DNA of 7,236 nucleotides, taken from Clostridiales bacterium (GTDB lineage: Bacteria > Bacillota > Clostridia > Tissierellales > Sedimentibacteraceae). Where the stretch lies: the NCBI GenBank assembly GCA_003487955.1, contig DNNJ01000141.1:1-7236 (forward strand). Reading direction: 5' to 3'. Both the position numbers and the translations under genes were made by a program. Shown here in pieces: positions 1 through 7,236 of the stretch; the first letter of the stretch is position 1; every line of letters begins with the position of its first letter. The notes beneath the pieces are model-generated. The model worked only from the letters and a program-made list of their open reading frames with translations, searched no databases and had not been told where the DNA came from.

Positions 1-1
1 T

Positions 2-2854
2 TCACAAAGTGTTGCTGTTAACGGAAGAACAACCCTCAATATCGTGTTACAAGAGGATGCGGAGACGCTCGATGAAGTGGTGGTTGTGGGCTATGGGGTA
101 CAGAAAAAAGTGAATTTGACTGGCTCTGTCGCCTCAGTTGGAAGCATGGAACTTACAAAGCGTCCAACACCTAATGTCCAGAATTTATTACAAGGCAAAG
201 TTTCAGGTTTACAGATTAACCAGCGTGGGGGTACACCCGGGGCAGATGCCGGTACAATGCGTATTAGAGGTGTTGGAACTTTTAGTAGCGCCGGAAGTAA
301 TCCTCTTATTTTAATTGATGGAGTTCAAGGTGACATATCCACCATTGATCCAAACAATGTCGAATCGATTTCTGTGTTGAAAGATGCTGCATCTGCAGCA
401 ATTTATGGAGCAAGAGCTGCCAATGGTGTAATCCTGATTACCACAAAAACCGGCAAGATCCAGGATGTATCTGTTGAATATCATGTGAGTTTAGAAGCCC
501 ATAAGGCAACACGTCTGCCTGATATTTTAACTAATTCAGCGGATTATATGGAATTGTGGAATGAAGCAAATAAACGGTCGGGTAAATCCCAATATTTTAC
601 ACAGGAAGAAATAAACGCTTTTAGGAATAACCCGGACGATCCGGTTAATTATCCCAATTTCAACTGGGTAGATTATATTTTTAAAACTGCATTTGTACAC
701 AATCATCATCTTGGTATAAGTGGGGGGAACGAGAAGACTTCTTTTAATTTAGCATTGGGTTACCTGGATCAGGGGGGTATCGTAGATTTATATGACTTCA
801 AAAGGTATAATTTACTGCTATCTGTTGATACAAAAGTAACAGATTGGTTTACTTTGGGAGGAAACATCCAGGGTATGAGAAGGGATATTACCCAGGATGT
901 GCAAGGTGCCCATAATGAGGCTTATTTTGTGATGCATGCTTTTGGGCCGGGCCCGAATTACACACCGACAATGACATTACCGGATGGCTCAACAGGTTAC
1001 GTCGCAAGATACAGTTCTTCCATCGCCGAGTGGACAGTGAGAAATCCTGCTTCCATCATAGCGCAAGGTTCGAATGTCACCAATAATTATAATGTAAGGC
1101 CGCAGATTTATGCAAATGTGAAGCTGACCAATAATTTGAACTGGCAGACTAAAGGTGCATTTAACTTCAATTATAATTTCCAGAAGAACCACGAACATGC
1201 CGTTAGCAATTATTACTTTAAAGATGGATCGTATGCGCATGATGGTGCGGTATGGAATCTGGGAGTAAGAGATAATATATGGACTTCAAACCTGACCACC
1301 CTTTATTCAACACTGGATTATAATAATACATTTAACTCTATTCATAACTTGGGCGTTTTAGTCGGCTACAACCAGGAGTCGTATCTTTACAGAACGCTTG
1401 CAGGATCAAGAATGTATTTCCCGACGGACAATCTGAAAGAATTAAACGCGGGTTCATCATTGAACCAATCCACATCGGGTACTGCTTCTGAATGGGCTAT
1501 ACAATCGTTATTCGGACGGATCACTTACGATTATAAGAATAAGTATTTATTTGAGGCGAACGCGCGATACGATGGGACTTCCCGGATTGCACCCGATACC
1601 CGTTGGGGATTTTTTCCATCTGCGTCCGCTGCCTGGAGAATTTCAGAAGAATCATTTATGAAAGAAACGTCGTGGCTGGATGACCTGAAGTTCAGGGCAT
1701 CGTGGGGAAAGTTGGGAAATCAGAATGTGGGTACCTATCCATATCAGGACGTCTTGTCAACCACCTCGTACGCATTCGATGATTTGGAATCGGGCGTAAG
1801 ATTGACAAGGCTTGTTGACAAAAAACTGAAATGGGAAACAACTACCATCACTGACTTCGGTCTGGATCTCAATATAAAAAACGGATTATTCTCTCTGACT
1901 GCCGACTGGTACAATAAATTTACCGATGGTATTCTATATGGTATTCCGGTACCTGCCAGTATAGGATTATCCGCTCCGACCGTGAATGGGGGACAGATGA
2001 AAAATACCGGCTGGGATTTTGAGTTGGGACACCGGAACAACGTCGGAAAAGTCCGGTACAATGCATCCCTGAATTTCTCCACCTATAAAAATGAAGTAGT
2101 AAAAATTATAAGCCCTTCATACGGGACAACTACAGTCCAGGAAGGCCTTCCTTATGGTTCGTATTATTTAATTGAATGGGATGGAATCTTCCAGAATCAA
2201 CAAGAGATTGATAATAGCCCGAGGCATCCATTTGGTCCCAAGCCAGGAGATTTAAAATACAAAGACCAGTTGACTGTTGATACCAATAACGACGGGGTCC
2301 CGGATGCAGGTGATGGTGTCATTAACGCTGAAGACCGGGTCGTAGTTGATGGCGCATATCCGAAGTTTTATTACGGAGGATCTATCGATGTTTTTTGGAA
2401 GAACTTTGACATTTCTGTTTTTTTCCAGGGCATAGAAGGAATAAAAAATTATCTTGGAGGAACGCATGCCGGATGGGGATTTACCCCTTACACGCAAGGT
2501 TCTCCCCCAACAAAAGATTTTGTTAAAAACAGATGGACCGGAGAAGGTTCAACAAACAAATATCCTGCCATGTTCGAATCTACTTATCAGCCAATTATGG
2601 GCACTGCTTCCACATATTGGTTACACGATGCTTCTTATTTTCGCTTGAAAAACCTAAGAATCGGGTATAACATACCACAGCACATTAGTGGAAAGATAGG
2701 GCTGAAAAATGCCCAGGTGTATTTCTCGGGCGATAACTTGTTTACGATTACAAGCTATCCGGGTGCAGATCCTGAAAGGTCAAGCTTGACAACTCAATAC
2801 AGCGTATATCCCCAACTAACGACTTATGCATTTGGTATTAAAATAAAACTTTAA
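2..2854 (+). CDS. SusC/RagA-like TonB-dependent outer-membrane transporter, 5' end outside the window
   Basis: The protein is the outer-membrane channel of a glycan-uptake system, importing oligosaccharides with TonB/ExbBD energy together with its SusD partner. The reading frame is open from base 2, and the codons before the GTG at 44 (SQSVAVNGRTTLNIVL) read as the end of a CarboxypepD_reg-like domain, so the true start lies upstream. About 950 residues are visible; SusC proteins usually have 1000-1100, so the signal peptide and most of that domain are missing. Numbering from base 2, a TonB box (DEVVVVGYG) is at about 24-32. The plug domain spans about 41-151, with the family signature VLKDAASAAIYGARAANG. 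The rest is a beta-barrel ending in the usual short strand YAFGIKIKL. A D-rich loop (DTNNDGVPDAGD, bases about 2278-2313) resembles the Ca-binding-like loop common in SusC. The stop lies 11 bases before the SusD gene. The family call is firm; the substrate is unknown. Confidence 0.97.
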   Translation, partial: SQSVAVNGRTTLNIVLQEDAETLDEVVVVGYGVQKKVNLTGSVASVGSMELTKRPTPNVQNLLQGKVSGLQINQRGGTPGADAGTMRIRGVGTFSSAGSNPLILIDGVQGDISTIDPNNVESISVLKDAASAAIYGARAANGVILITTKTGKIQDVSVEYHVSLEAHKATRLPDILTNSADYMELWNEANKRSGKSQYFTQEEINAFRNNPDDPVNYPNFNWVDYIFKTAFVHNHHLGISGGNEKTSFNLALGYLDQGGIVDLYDFKRYNLLLSVDTKVTDWFTLGGNIQGMRRDITQDVQGAHNEAYFVMHAFGPGPNYTPTMTLPDGSTGYVARYSSSIAEWTVRNPASIIAQGSNVTNNYNVRPQIYANVKLTNNLNWQTKGAFNFNYNFQKNHEHAVSNYYFKDGSYAHDGAVWNLGVRDNIWTSNLTTLYSTLDYNNTFNSIHNLGVLVGYNQESYLYRTLAGSRMYFPTDNLKELNAGSSLNQSTSGTASEWAIQSLFGRITYDYKNKYLFEANARYDGTSRIAPDTRWGFFPSASAAWRISEESFMKETSWLDDLKFRASWGKLGNQNVGTYPYQDVLSTTSYAFDDLESGVRLTRLVDKKLKWETTTITDFGLDLNIKNGLFSLTADWYNKFTDGILYGIPVPASIGLSAPTVNGGQMKNTGWDFELGHRNNVGKVRYNASLNFSTYKNEVVKIISPSYGTTTVQEGLPYGSYYLIEWDGIFQNQQEIDNSPRHPFGPKPGDLKYKDQLTVDTNNDGVPDAGDGVINAEDRVVVDGAYPKFYYGGSIDVFWKNFDISVFFQGIEGIKNYLGGTHAGWGFTPYTQGSPPTKDFVKNRWTGEGSTNKYPAMFESTYQPIMGTASTYWLHDASYFRLKNLRIGYNIPQHISGKIGLKNAQVYFSGDNLFTITSYPGADPERSSLTTQYSVYPQLTTYAFGIKIKL

Positions 2855-2865
2855 TTCATGATATT

Positions 2866-4365
2866 ATGTTAAAAATGAAATATATGAAATTTATTGCCGT
2901 TGGAATTATAGCATTGATATCTTTGTCGTGTTCCGATTTTCTTGACAAAAATCCACTTGATCAGATATCCAGTGAAACTTTCTGGCAGAATGAACAAGAA
3001 GCAAAAATGGCACTTACCGGTGTATATTCAAGGCTTCGAGCCTTCACTTTTACCCATAAAGATACCGAATTTGATATTATGGCAGGCGATGTGTGTGGAA
3101 ACCAGGGGCATTCAATTATAAATATTGCACAAGGGAATATTGAACCCAATTCAGGCGGAATTGTAAGTTATATTTACTCAAATTGCTATGCTGGAATAGG
3201 TTCTTGTAATTTTTTTCTTGAAAATATTGAAAAAACTCCTATAAGTACAGAAATATTGAATGTATATAAAGGAGAAGTATGTTTTCTGAGGGCTCTCTTT
3301 TATTTCACCCTCACTGAACATTATGGCGGAGTCCCGCTTTATACAAGCCCTGTTACTATTGAAGAAGCAAAAGTCAAACAGAGCACAAAGGAAGAAGTTG
3401 TAAACCAGATACTTTTAGACCTGGATTTTGCAATCGCAAATCTGCCTGATAAAACTTATTCAAGTGGGCATGCAGTGAAAGGCTCAGCAATGACGCTAAA
3501 AGCAAAAGTCTTACTACATAATCAAAAATGGCAGGAATCGGCTGAAATTGCAGATCGAATAATACGCGATGGGAAATTTAGTCTATATAACGACTTTCGG
3601 AATTTATTCTTATCCAGTGGGCAGAAAAATAATCCTGAAATCATTTTTTCAACCAGGTATTTAAATCCGGATATATATAGTGATCTGGATATCAGGTGGT
3701 CGTGGCATGCTGTAGTTGAACCCCGACAAGAATTAGTGGATGCATATGAATGTGCCGACGGAAAACCCATAGACATATCTCCATTATATGATCCTTCGAA
3801 CTGGAGGTTAAACCGTGACCCAAGACTGTTGATGACAATAAAAGCGTTTGAAGATTCGGTTTACAATTCTGCCGGGCAGAAAGTCGGGTTTAATTACAAT
3901 GCCGTTTCAGCAACAGGTTACAGTCCGGTCAAATATTGCAATTGGGATGCATTGCCAATCAATTATAGTACCCATAGCGATCAGGATTGGATACTCTTAA
4001 GATATGCAGATGTATTATTAATGTATGCAGAAGCCAGAAATGAAGTAAGTGGCCCCGACGCTTCTGTTTATGACGCAATTAATAAAGTCAGAGACAGGGT
4101 CAACATGCCGCAGCTACCCACGGGGTTATCAAAAGATGAAATGAGAAAGCGGATAAGAAACGAAAGACGGGTTGAATTTGCGTTAGAAGGAATAAGGTGG
4201 GGTGACATAAAAAGATGGAAAACAGCGGAAACCTATATCCCAACGCTTGTAGATCCGGGCGGAAAAAGAAGGCAATTTGACCCGGCAAAACATTATTTAT
4301 TACCTTTTCCACAGAGAGAAATGGATGTGAATAAAAATCTCATTCAAAATCCCGGATACAATTAA
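2866..4365 (+). CDS. SusD/RagB-like surface glycan-binding lipoprotein
   Basis: The protein is the cell-surface, lipid-anchored lid and glycan-binding subunit that pairs with the SusC-like channel. It has 499 residues, slightly short for a family usually of 500-600. The N-terminus has a lipoprotein signal: basic start, hydrophobic stretch, lipobox SLSC with Cys22, then SDFLDKNP, the typical start of mature SusD. The N-terminal SusD domain and TPR helices include EVCFLRALFYF and EHYGGVPL (about 137-158). The C-terminal SusD/RagB domain shows LLRYADVLLMYAEARNE (about 377-393), AINKVRDR (404-411), RNERRVEFALEGIRWGDIKRW (431-451) and the closing LLPFPQREMDVNKNLIQNPGYN. In-frame ATGs at 2875 and 2884 would leave shorter but still workable signals; no Shine-Dalgarno sequence decides among them. 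The gene starts 11 bases after susC and is certainly co-transcribed with it. Sequence alone does not give the ligand. Confidence 0.97.
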   Translation: MLKMKYMKFIAVGIIALISLSCSDFLDKNPLDQISSETFWQNEQEAKMALTGVYSRLRAFTFTHKDTEFDIMAGDVCGNQGHSIINIAQGNIEPNSGGIVSYIYSNCYAGIGSCNFFLENIEKTPISTEILNVYKGEVCFLRALFYFTLTEHYGGVPLYTSPVTIEEAKVKQSTKEEVVNQILLDLDFAIANLPDKTYSSGHAVKGSAMTLKAKVLLHNQKWQESAEIADRIIRDGKFSLYNDFRNLFLSSGQKNNPEIIFSTRYLNPDIYSDLDIRWSWHAVVEPRQELVDAYECADGKPIDISPLYDPSNWRLNRDPRLLMTIKAFEDSVYNSAGQKVGFNYNAVSATGYSPVKYCNWDALPINYSTHSDQDWILLRYADVLLMYAEARNEVSGPDASVYDAINKVRDRVNMPQLPTGLSKDEMRKRIRNERRVEFALEGIRWGDIKRWKTAETYIPTLVDPGGKRRQFDPAKHYLLPFPQREMDVNKNLIQNPGYN

Positions 4366-4402
4366 TTCTAATGTAAATTGATAATTATAAAGTAATAATG
4401 CC

Positions 4403-4442
4403 GATAGCTCAACAAGATACCAAAGGGACTTGTTGGGCTATC
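4403..4442 (+). promoter_or_regulatory. Intercistronic RNA hairpin between the SusD-like and DUF5703 genes
   Basis: GATAGCTCAACAAG (4403-4416) pairs with CTTGTTGGGCTATC (4429-4442), giving a 14-bp stem with a single G-U wobble (4409 with 4436) and a 12-base loop. No T-run follows (the next bases are CCTTCAAACC), so it does not fit a standard rho-independent terminator. It ends 18-21 bases before the likely start codons at 4461/4464, so it sits in the untranslated gap. By inference it may protect the 3' end of the susCD message, attenuate read-through, or affect translation of the next gene. The pairing is seen directly; the role is not known. Confidence 0.7.
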
Positions 4443-4463
4443 CTTCAAACCTATTGTGATATG

Positions 4464-6767
4464 ATGAAAAAAAGTTTCATTTTCTATCTTTTAGTGGTGG
4501 TGATTTTCGTGTGCTGTGGTAATACAGAAGAACAAAAATCAAAGAACAACTCTCTAGATAAATACAATGTTGTCTGGACTTCTCCTTCCTTAGATCATAC
4601 GGGCTCCATGCCAGTAGGAAATGGAGACATTGGGTTGAACGTGTGGGTAGATCAAAAAGGAGATATATGCTTCTATATTGGTAAAACTGATTCATGGAGC
4701 GATAATGGAAGATTGCTGAAAATAGGAAAAGTCAGAATTAAAACTGAACCCCGGATTATTTTCGATGATAGCGATTTTAATCAAGAATTAGATTTGCAAA
4801 GCGGGAAGATTGTCATCACTTCTCGGAGAGGTTTGCAAGGGAAAGAACAAAATATTGGTCTTTCAGTTTGGGTTGATGCCAACAATCCTGTTGTATACGT
4901 GGATGCTCATGGCGACACTCCAGTACAATTCAATGCTATCATAGAACTTTGGAGAACAGAGCCGTATGATTTACCTGAAGTAAGCGCAAGTGACTTGCTG
5001 GAAAATCGTTCCAAGCCGAATCGCTTGAACGACCGTGTAATAGTTGAACCCGATCAGGTAATAGAGGATAAAGACGATTATATCGGCTGGCTACATCATA
5101 ATAAAAAGTCGGTAGGGTTTGATCTCACTAACGAACTACAAGGCCTATCCGGTTTTTTCAATACTGATCCCTTTCTTAATCGTACGTTTGGTGCGATTAT
5201 TAAAGGTACTGGAAGTGAAAAAATCAGTGATTATGAACTCCGAACATCTCAATCAAAAGACTCAAGGATTGAAATATACGTTTTGACAAAACATCCTTCC
5301 AGTCCCGAAGAATGGCAAAATCAAATAGAGGTGTTATCCCGGGAAATCTCCGCGGAATCATTTAGGGAAAGAGATAGGAAACACAAGGAATGGTGGACTC
5401 AATTTTGGGATAGAAGCTGGATGGATGCCACGAATAATGATCTTTCAAATCCTGACGATAGCAGTGCTTTTTTCGTATCAAGGGGTTATGTGCTTCAAAG
5501 ATTTATCACAGCGTCGGCAGGAAGAGGAAATTATCCGATCAAATTCAATGGGTCAATTTTCACAGTACCCGCAGAAGGAACCTCCGGAGATCCCGATTAT
5601 CGCCGCTGGGGACCAGGGTATTGGTGGCAGAACACCCGACTGCCCTATATCAGTTTGAATACTTCAGGAGATTTTGATCTTACCCAACCTTTTTTTAAGA
5701 TGTACGCGGATGATATTTATAATCTGTGTAAATACAGAACCAAAAAGTATTTCAATTTTGACGGTGCATATTTTCCTGAATGTATGTATTTCTGGGGGGC
5801 TTGTTTTACAAATGATTATGGTTGGACTAAAATGGAAGAGCGCGTAGATAAATTGCAGGATAGCAGATGGCATAAATGGGAATGGGTAGCAGGCCCGGAG
5901 TTAGTTAACATGATGCTCGATTATTATGATTTTACTTTAGATCATAGTTTTCTTAAAGACAAAATAATTCCCGTAGCTAATGATATCATGAAATTTTTCG
6001 ATAACTTTTATCCGGCAAATAATGAAGGTAAATGGGTAATGCACCCGTCACAAGCATTGGAAACCTGGTGGGATTGTACAGATCCAATGCCGGAAATTGC
6101 AGGATTACATAGTATAACGCAAAGATTAATACAACTTCCTGAATCGGAAGAAAAAAGTGCTAACATTGTTTTTTGGAAAACTATAAAAAGTAAAATCCCT
6201 GATATTCCAACAAATGAAACAGAATTAGGAACAACACTTGCCCCGGCTAGAATTTTTAACGATAAACGAAACCTTGAAAACCCGGAGCTGTATGCCGTCT
6301 TTCCTTTTAGACATTTCGCTATAGATAAACCTAATATCGATTGGGCAAAAAATGCTTTAGAACTTCGGACAGATAGGGGTAGCTCGGGATGGAGACAAGA
6401 TGATATTTTTATGGCTTATCTTGGAATGACAGATCAGGCAAAAGAAAACATCGTTGCCAGGGCAACATCTTTTGATGAAAATTCCCGGTTCCCGGCTTTT
6501 TGGGGGCCTAACTATGATTGGGTTCCCGATCAAGATCACGGGGGAGTATTGATGAAAGCATTTCAATCGATGCTATTGCAAACCGATCAATATTCTGATA
6601 AAATTTACCTGTTGCCGGCATGGCCTAAAGAGTGGAATATCGATTTTAAACTTCATGCTCCTAAAAATACTGTAATTACGGGGAAAGTTGTGAAAGGTGA
6701 ATTACAATTACTAGAGGTGAATCCTGTTTCACGAAAAAATGATATTGTAATATGTAAACCTTACTAA
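4464..6767 (+). CDS. DUF5703 family exported protein, probable GH95/GH65-like glycoside hydrolase
   Basis: This is the locus's putative glycan-cleaving enzyme, 767 residues from the ATG at 4464. An ATG at 4398 is in frame, but it would put the hairpin inside the gene and add 22 residues before the signal; ATG 4464 (or 4461) places MKKSFIFYLLVVVIF at the N-terminus. Cys17 and Cys18 (IFVCCGN) could be lipidated, though the lipobox is not canonical. Residues about 30-300 match the DUF5703 N-terminal beta-sandwich (VVWTSPS, SMPVGNGDIGLNVWV at 48-62, FYIGKTDSWSDNGRLLKIG). An (alpha/alpha)6-barrel region follows at about 330-690, then a short C-terminal beta domain (LLPAWP at 716-721), as in GH95. 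Compared from memory with GH95, candidate catalytic residues are Glu533 (HPSQALETWW), Asn390 (WWQNTRLPY) and Asp689 (PDQDHGG). The family has no activity I know of, so substrate and linkage are open. It is the last gene of the susCD operon, followed by a terminator. Confidence 0.88.
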   Translation: MKKSFIFYLLVVVIFVCCGNTEEQKSKNNSLDKYNVVWTSPSLDHTGSMPVGNGDIGLNVWVDQKGDICFYIGKTDSWSDNGRLLKIGKVRIKTEPRIIFDDSDFNQELDLQSGKIVITSRRGLQGKEQNIGLSVWVDANNPVVYVDAHGDTPVQFNAIIELWRTEPYDLPEVSASDLLENRSKPNRLNDRVIVEPDQVIEDKDDYIGWLHHNKKSVGFDLTNELQGLSGFFNTDPFLNRTFGAIIKGTGSEKISDYELRTSQSKDSRIEIYVLTKHPSSPEEWQNQIEVLSREISAESFRERDRKHKEWWTQFWDRSWMDATNNDLSNPDDSSAFFVSRGYVLQRFITASAGRGNYPIKFNGSIFTVPAEGTSGDPDYRRWGPGYWWQNTRLPYISLNTSGDFDLTQPFFKMYADDIYNLCKYRTKKYFNFDGAYFPECMYFWGACFTNDYGWTKMEERVDKLQDSRWHKWEWVAGPELVNMMLDYYDFTLDHSFLKDKIIPVANDIMKFFDNFYPANNEGKWVMHPSQALETWWDCTDPMPEIAGLHSITQRLIQLPESEEKSANIVFWKTIKSKIPDIPTNETELGTTLAPARIFNDKRNLENPELYAVFPFRHFAIDKPNIDWAKNALELRTDRGSSGWRQDDIFMAYLGMTDQAKENIVARATSFDENSRFPAFWGPNYDWVPDQDHGGVLMKAFQSMLLQTDQYSDKIYLLPAWPKEWNIDFKLHAPKNTVITGKVVKGELQLLEVNPVSRKNDIVICKPY

Positions 6768-6834
6768 TAGTATGAATTCGATTGTAATTTATTGCTCATC
6801 TGACCAATCGCTAAAATATCAGTAAATAACAATT

Positions 6835-6882
6835 AAAAATTCTGGCAATTATCTTCTTAAAATCGGTTGCCAGAATTTTTTT
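6835..6882 (+). terminator. Rho-independent terminator closing the PUL operon
   Basis: AAAAATTCTGGCAA (6835-6848) pairs perfectly with TTGCCAGAATTTTT (6867-6880) around an 18-base loop; the right arm runs into a seven-T tract (6876-6882). It lies 67 bases after the DUF5703 stop codon. The A-rich left arm means the minus strand also reads as a stem followed by five Ts, so the element may work in both directions. This marks the end of the susC-susD-DUF5703 transcript. Confidence 0.9.
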
Positions 6883-6929
6883 ATCTCCTACTCGAATGTC
6901 CGGCAAAGAGAAATATCAAGGACGGACTA

Positions 6930-7029
6930 ACTGGATAAGAAAGTTTTCAGGAACCACTGAAGGGGAGTCGTACTGGTAACTAACAGCAATGATTGCATCT
7001 AAATGGTAGAAGTCCAGGCAGTCTCTTTT
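6930..7029 (-). pseudogene. Decayed fragment of a RhuM-family gene
   Basis: On the minus strand, codons from 7029 down to about 6973 read KRDCLDFYHLDAIIAVSYQ. This resembles the conserved core of RhuM-family (Virulence_RhuM) proteins, remembered as FYNLDxIIAVGYRV. Shifting to the next frame, 6971-6930 reads TTPLQWFLKTFLSS, resembling the following conserved stretch TQFRQWAxKTL. In intact proteins about 12 residues separate the Tyr from the Trp; here only 19 bases do, consistent with an internal deletion of about 17 bases that broke the frame. A stop codon (7030-7032) directly precedes the fragment, stops follow in both frames (6916-6918 and 6927-6929), and there is no start codon. RhuM proteins are accessory genes of poorly known role, often near mobile elements. 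The match is from memory over fewer than 35 residues, so it could be chance. Confidence 0.5.
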
Positions 7030-7089
7030 TTATCGGGATGGAAGAAAAAATAAGTTAATTGTTTAGTTCTAATTTACGCCGATAAATTG

Positions 7090-7097
7090 TATCTTCG
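7090..7097 (+). promoter_or_regulatory. Possible Bacteroidota -7 promoter element for the downstream lipoprotein gene
   Basis: TATCTTCG matches the Bacteroidota -7 consensus TAnnTTTG at all but one fixed position. It would start transcription near 7104, leaving an A-rich leader of about 29 bases before the ATG at 7133, which is typical for the phylum. No good -33 element (TTTG) sits at the expected distance; the nearest TTG (7059-7061) is too far away. A promoter is expected in this gap because a terminator separates the two units, but this exact site is weakly supported. Confidence 0.3.
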
Positions 7098-7132
7098 GCT
7101 TGTTAAAAAAACACATAAAAAAACCGATTGTT

Positions 7133-7236
7133 ATGAGACAAAAAACAATCCCATTTCAGCTTCTTGTGGTTATTTGTCTTCTTGTTACCCCGTCTTGTGC
7201 CAACAGGTCAATTTCTTTAAATGACACTTCTACATT
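7133..7236 (+). CDS. Putative exported lipoprotein, 3' end outside the window
   Basis: Only the first 34 codons are visible. They start MRQKTIPFQLLVVICLLVTPSC and then ANRSISLNDTST, with no stop before the window ends. The basic N-terminus, hydrophobic core (about residues 8-18) and Cys22 after TPS fit a signal peptidase II lipoprotein signal, although Pro at -2 and Thr at -3 are not the usual lipobox residues. The ATG is preceded by an A-rich leader with no Shine-Dalgarno sequence, as is common in Bacteroidota. The gene lies on the same strand as the PUL but 365 bases after its last stop codon and beyond the terminator, so it probably belongs to a separate unit. It could be another PUL enzyme or an unrelated surface protein; nothing visible identifies the mature part. 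Confidence 0.75.
   Translation, partial: MRQKTIPFQLLVVICLLVTPSCANRSISLNDTST

Noticed and set aside
44..46. GTG at 44 as the start of the SusC-like gene
   Set aside because: The frame is open upstream to base 2 and those codons encode the expected end of the preceding carboxypeptidase-regulatory-like domain. A start here would leave no signal peptide for an outer-membrane protein.
989..2497. Minus-strand open frames of about 80-110 codons within the SusC-like gene
   Set aside because: They lie opposite a strongly supported gene, and their translations show no recognisable domain or start context.
4398..4463. ATG at 4398 as the start of the DUF5703 gene
   Set aside because: It would add 22 residues ahead of a clear signal peptide and place a 14-bp hairpin inside the coding region; 4461 or 4464 fits much better.
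5425..5658. 77-codon plus-strand frame within the DUF5703 gene
   Set aside because: It is a shifted-frame shadow of the enzyme's conserved catalytic-domain region, with no independent support.
6779..6810. Inverted repeat CGATTG ... CAATCG after the DUF5703 stop codon
   Set aside because: Only six base pairs around a 20-base loop, which is expected by chance; the strong terminator lies just downstream.
7012..7033. T-run after AGTCCAGGCAGTCTC as a second plus-strand terminator
   Set aside because: No stable stem precedes the T-run, and the bases are better explained as the upstream edge of the minus-strand RhuM-like fragment.

Overview
The window is the downstream part of a Bacteroidota (most likely Bacteroidia) polysaccharide utilization locus (PUL), followed by the start of another transcription unit. 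The lineage rests on the SusC/SusD pair, the lack of clear Shine-Dalgarno sites, A/T-rich leaders, Cys-terminated lipoprotein signals and moderate-to-low GC. I cannot name a species.

Layout, all coding on the + strand: (1) bases 2-2854, a SusC-like TonB-dependent outer-membrane transporter whose N-terminus lies before the window; (2) 2866-4365, a SusD-like surface glycan-binding lipoprotein; (3) a 98-base gap containing a strong 14-bp hairpin (4403-4442); (4) 4464-6767, an exported DUF5703-type protein with the fold layout of GH95/GH65 enzymes, the only enzyme of the locus seen here; (5) a rho-independent terminator at 6835-6882 closing the operon; (6) a gene-free stretch of about 250 bases holding what looks like a decayed minus-strand RhuM-family gene fragment; (7) the first 34 codons of a new lipoprotein gene from 7133.

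Inferred working model: the SusD-like lipoprotein captures an oligosaccharide at the cell surface and caps the SusC-like channel, which imports it with TonB energy. The DUF5703 protein trims the glycan at the outer membrane or in the periplasm. The substrate cannot be read from the sequence. The terminator indicates that the operon ends with the DUF5703 gene, and the hairpin before that gene may set its expression relative to susCD.

Nothing here amounts to a clearly new system. The best leads are the uncharacterised enzyme with a recognisable candidate active site, the intercistronic hairpin, and the RhuM remnant.
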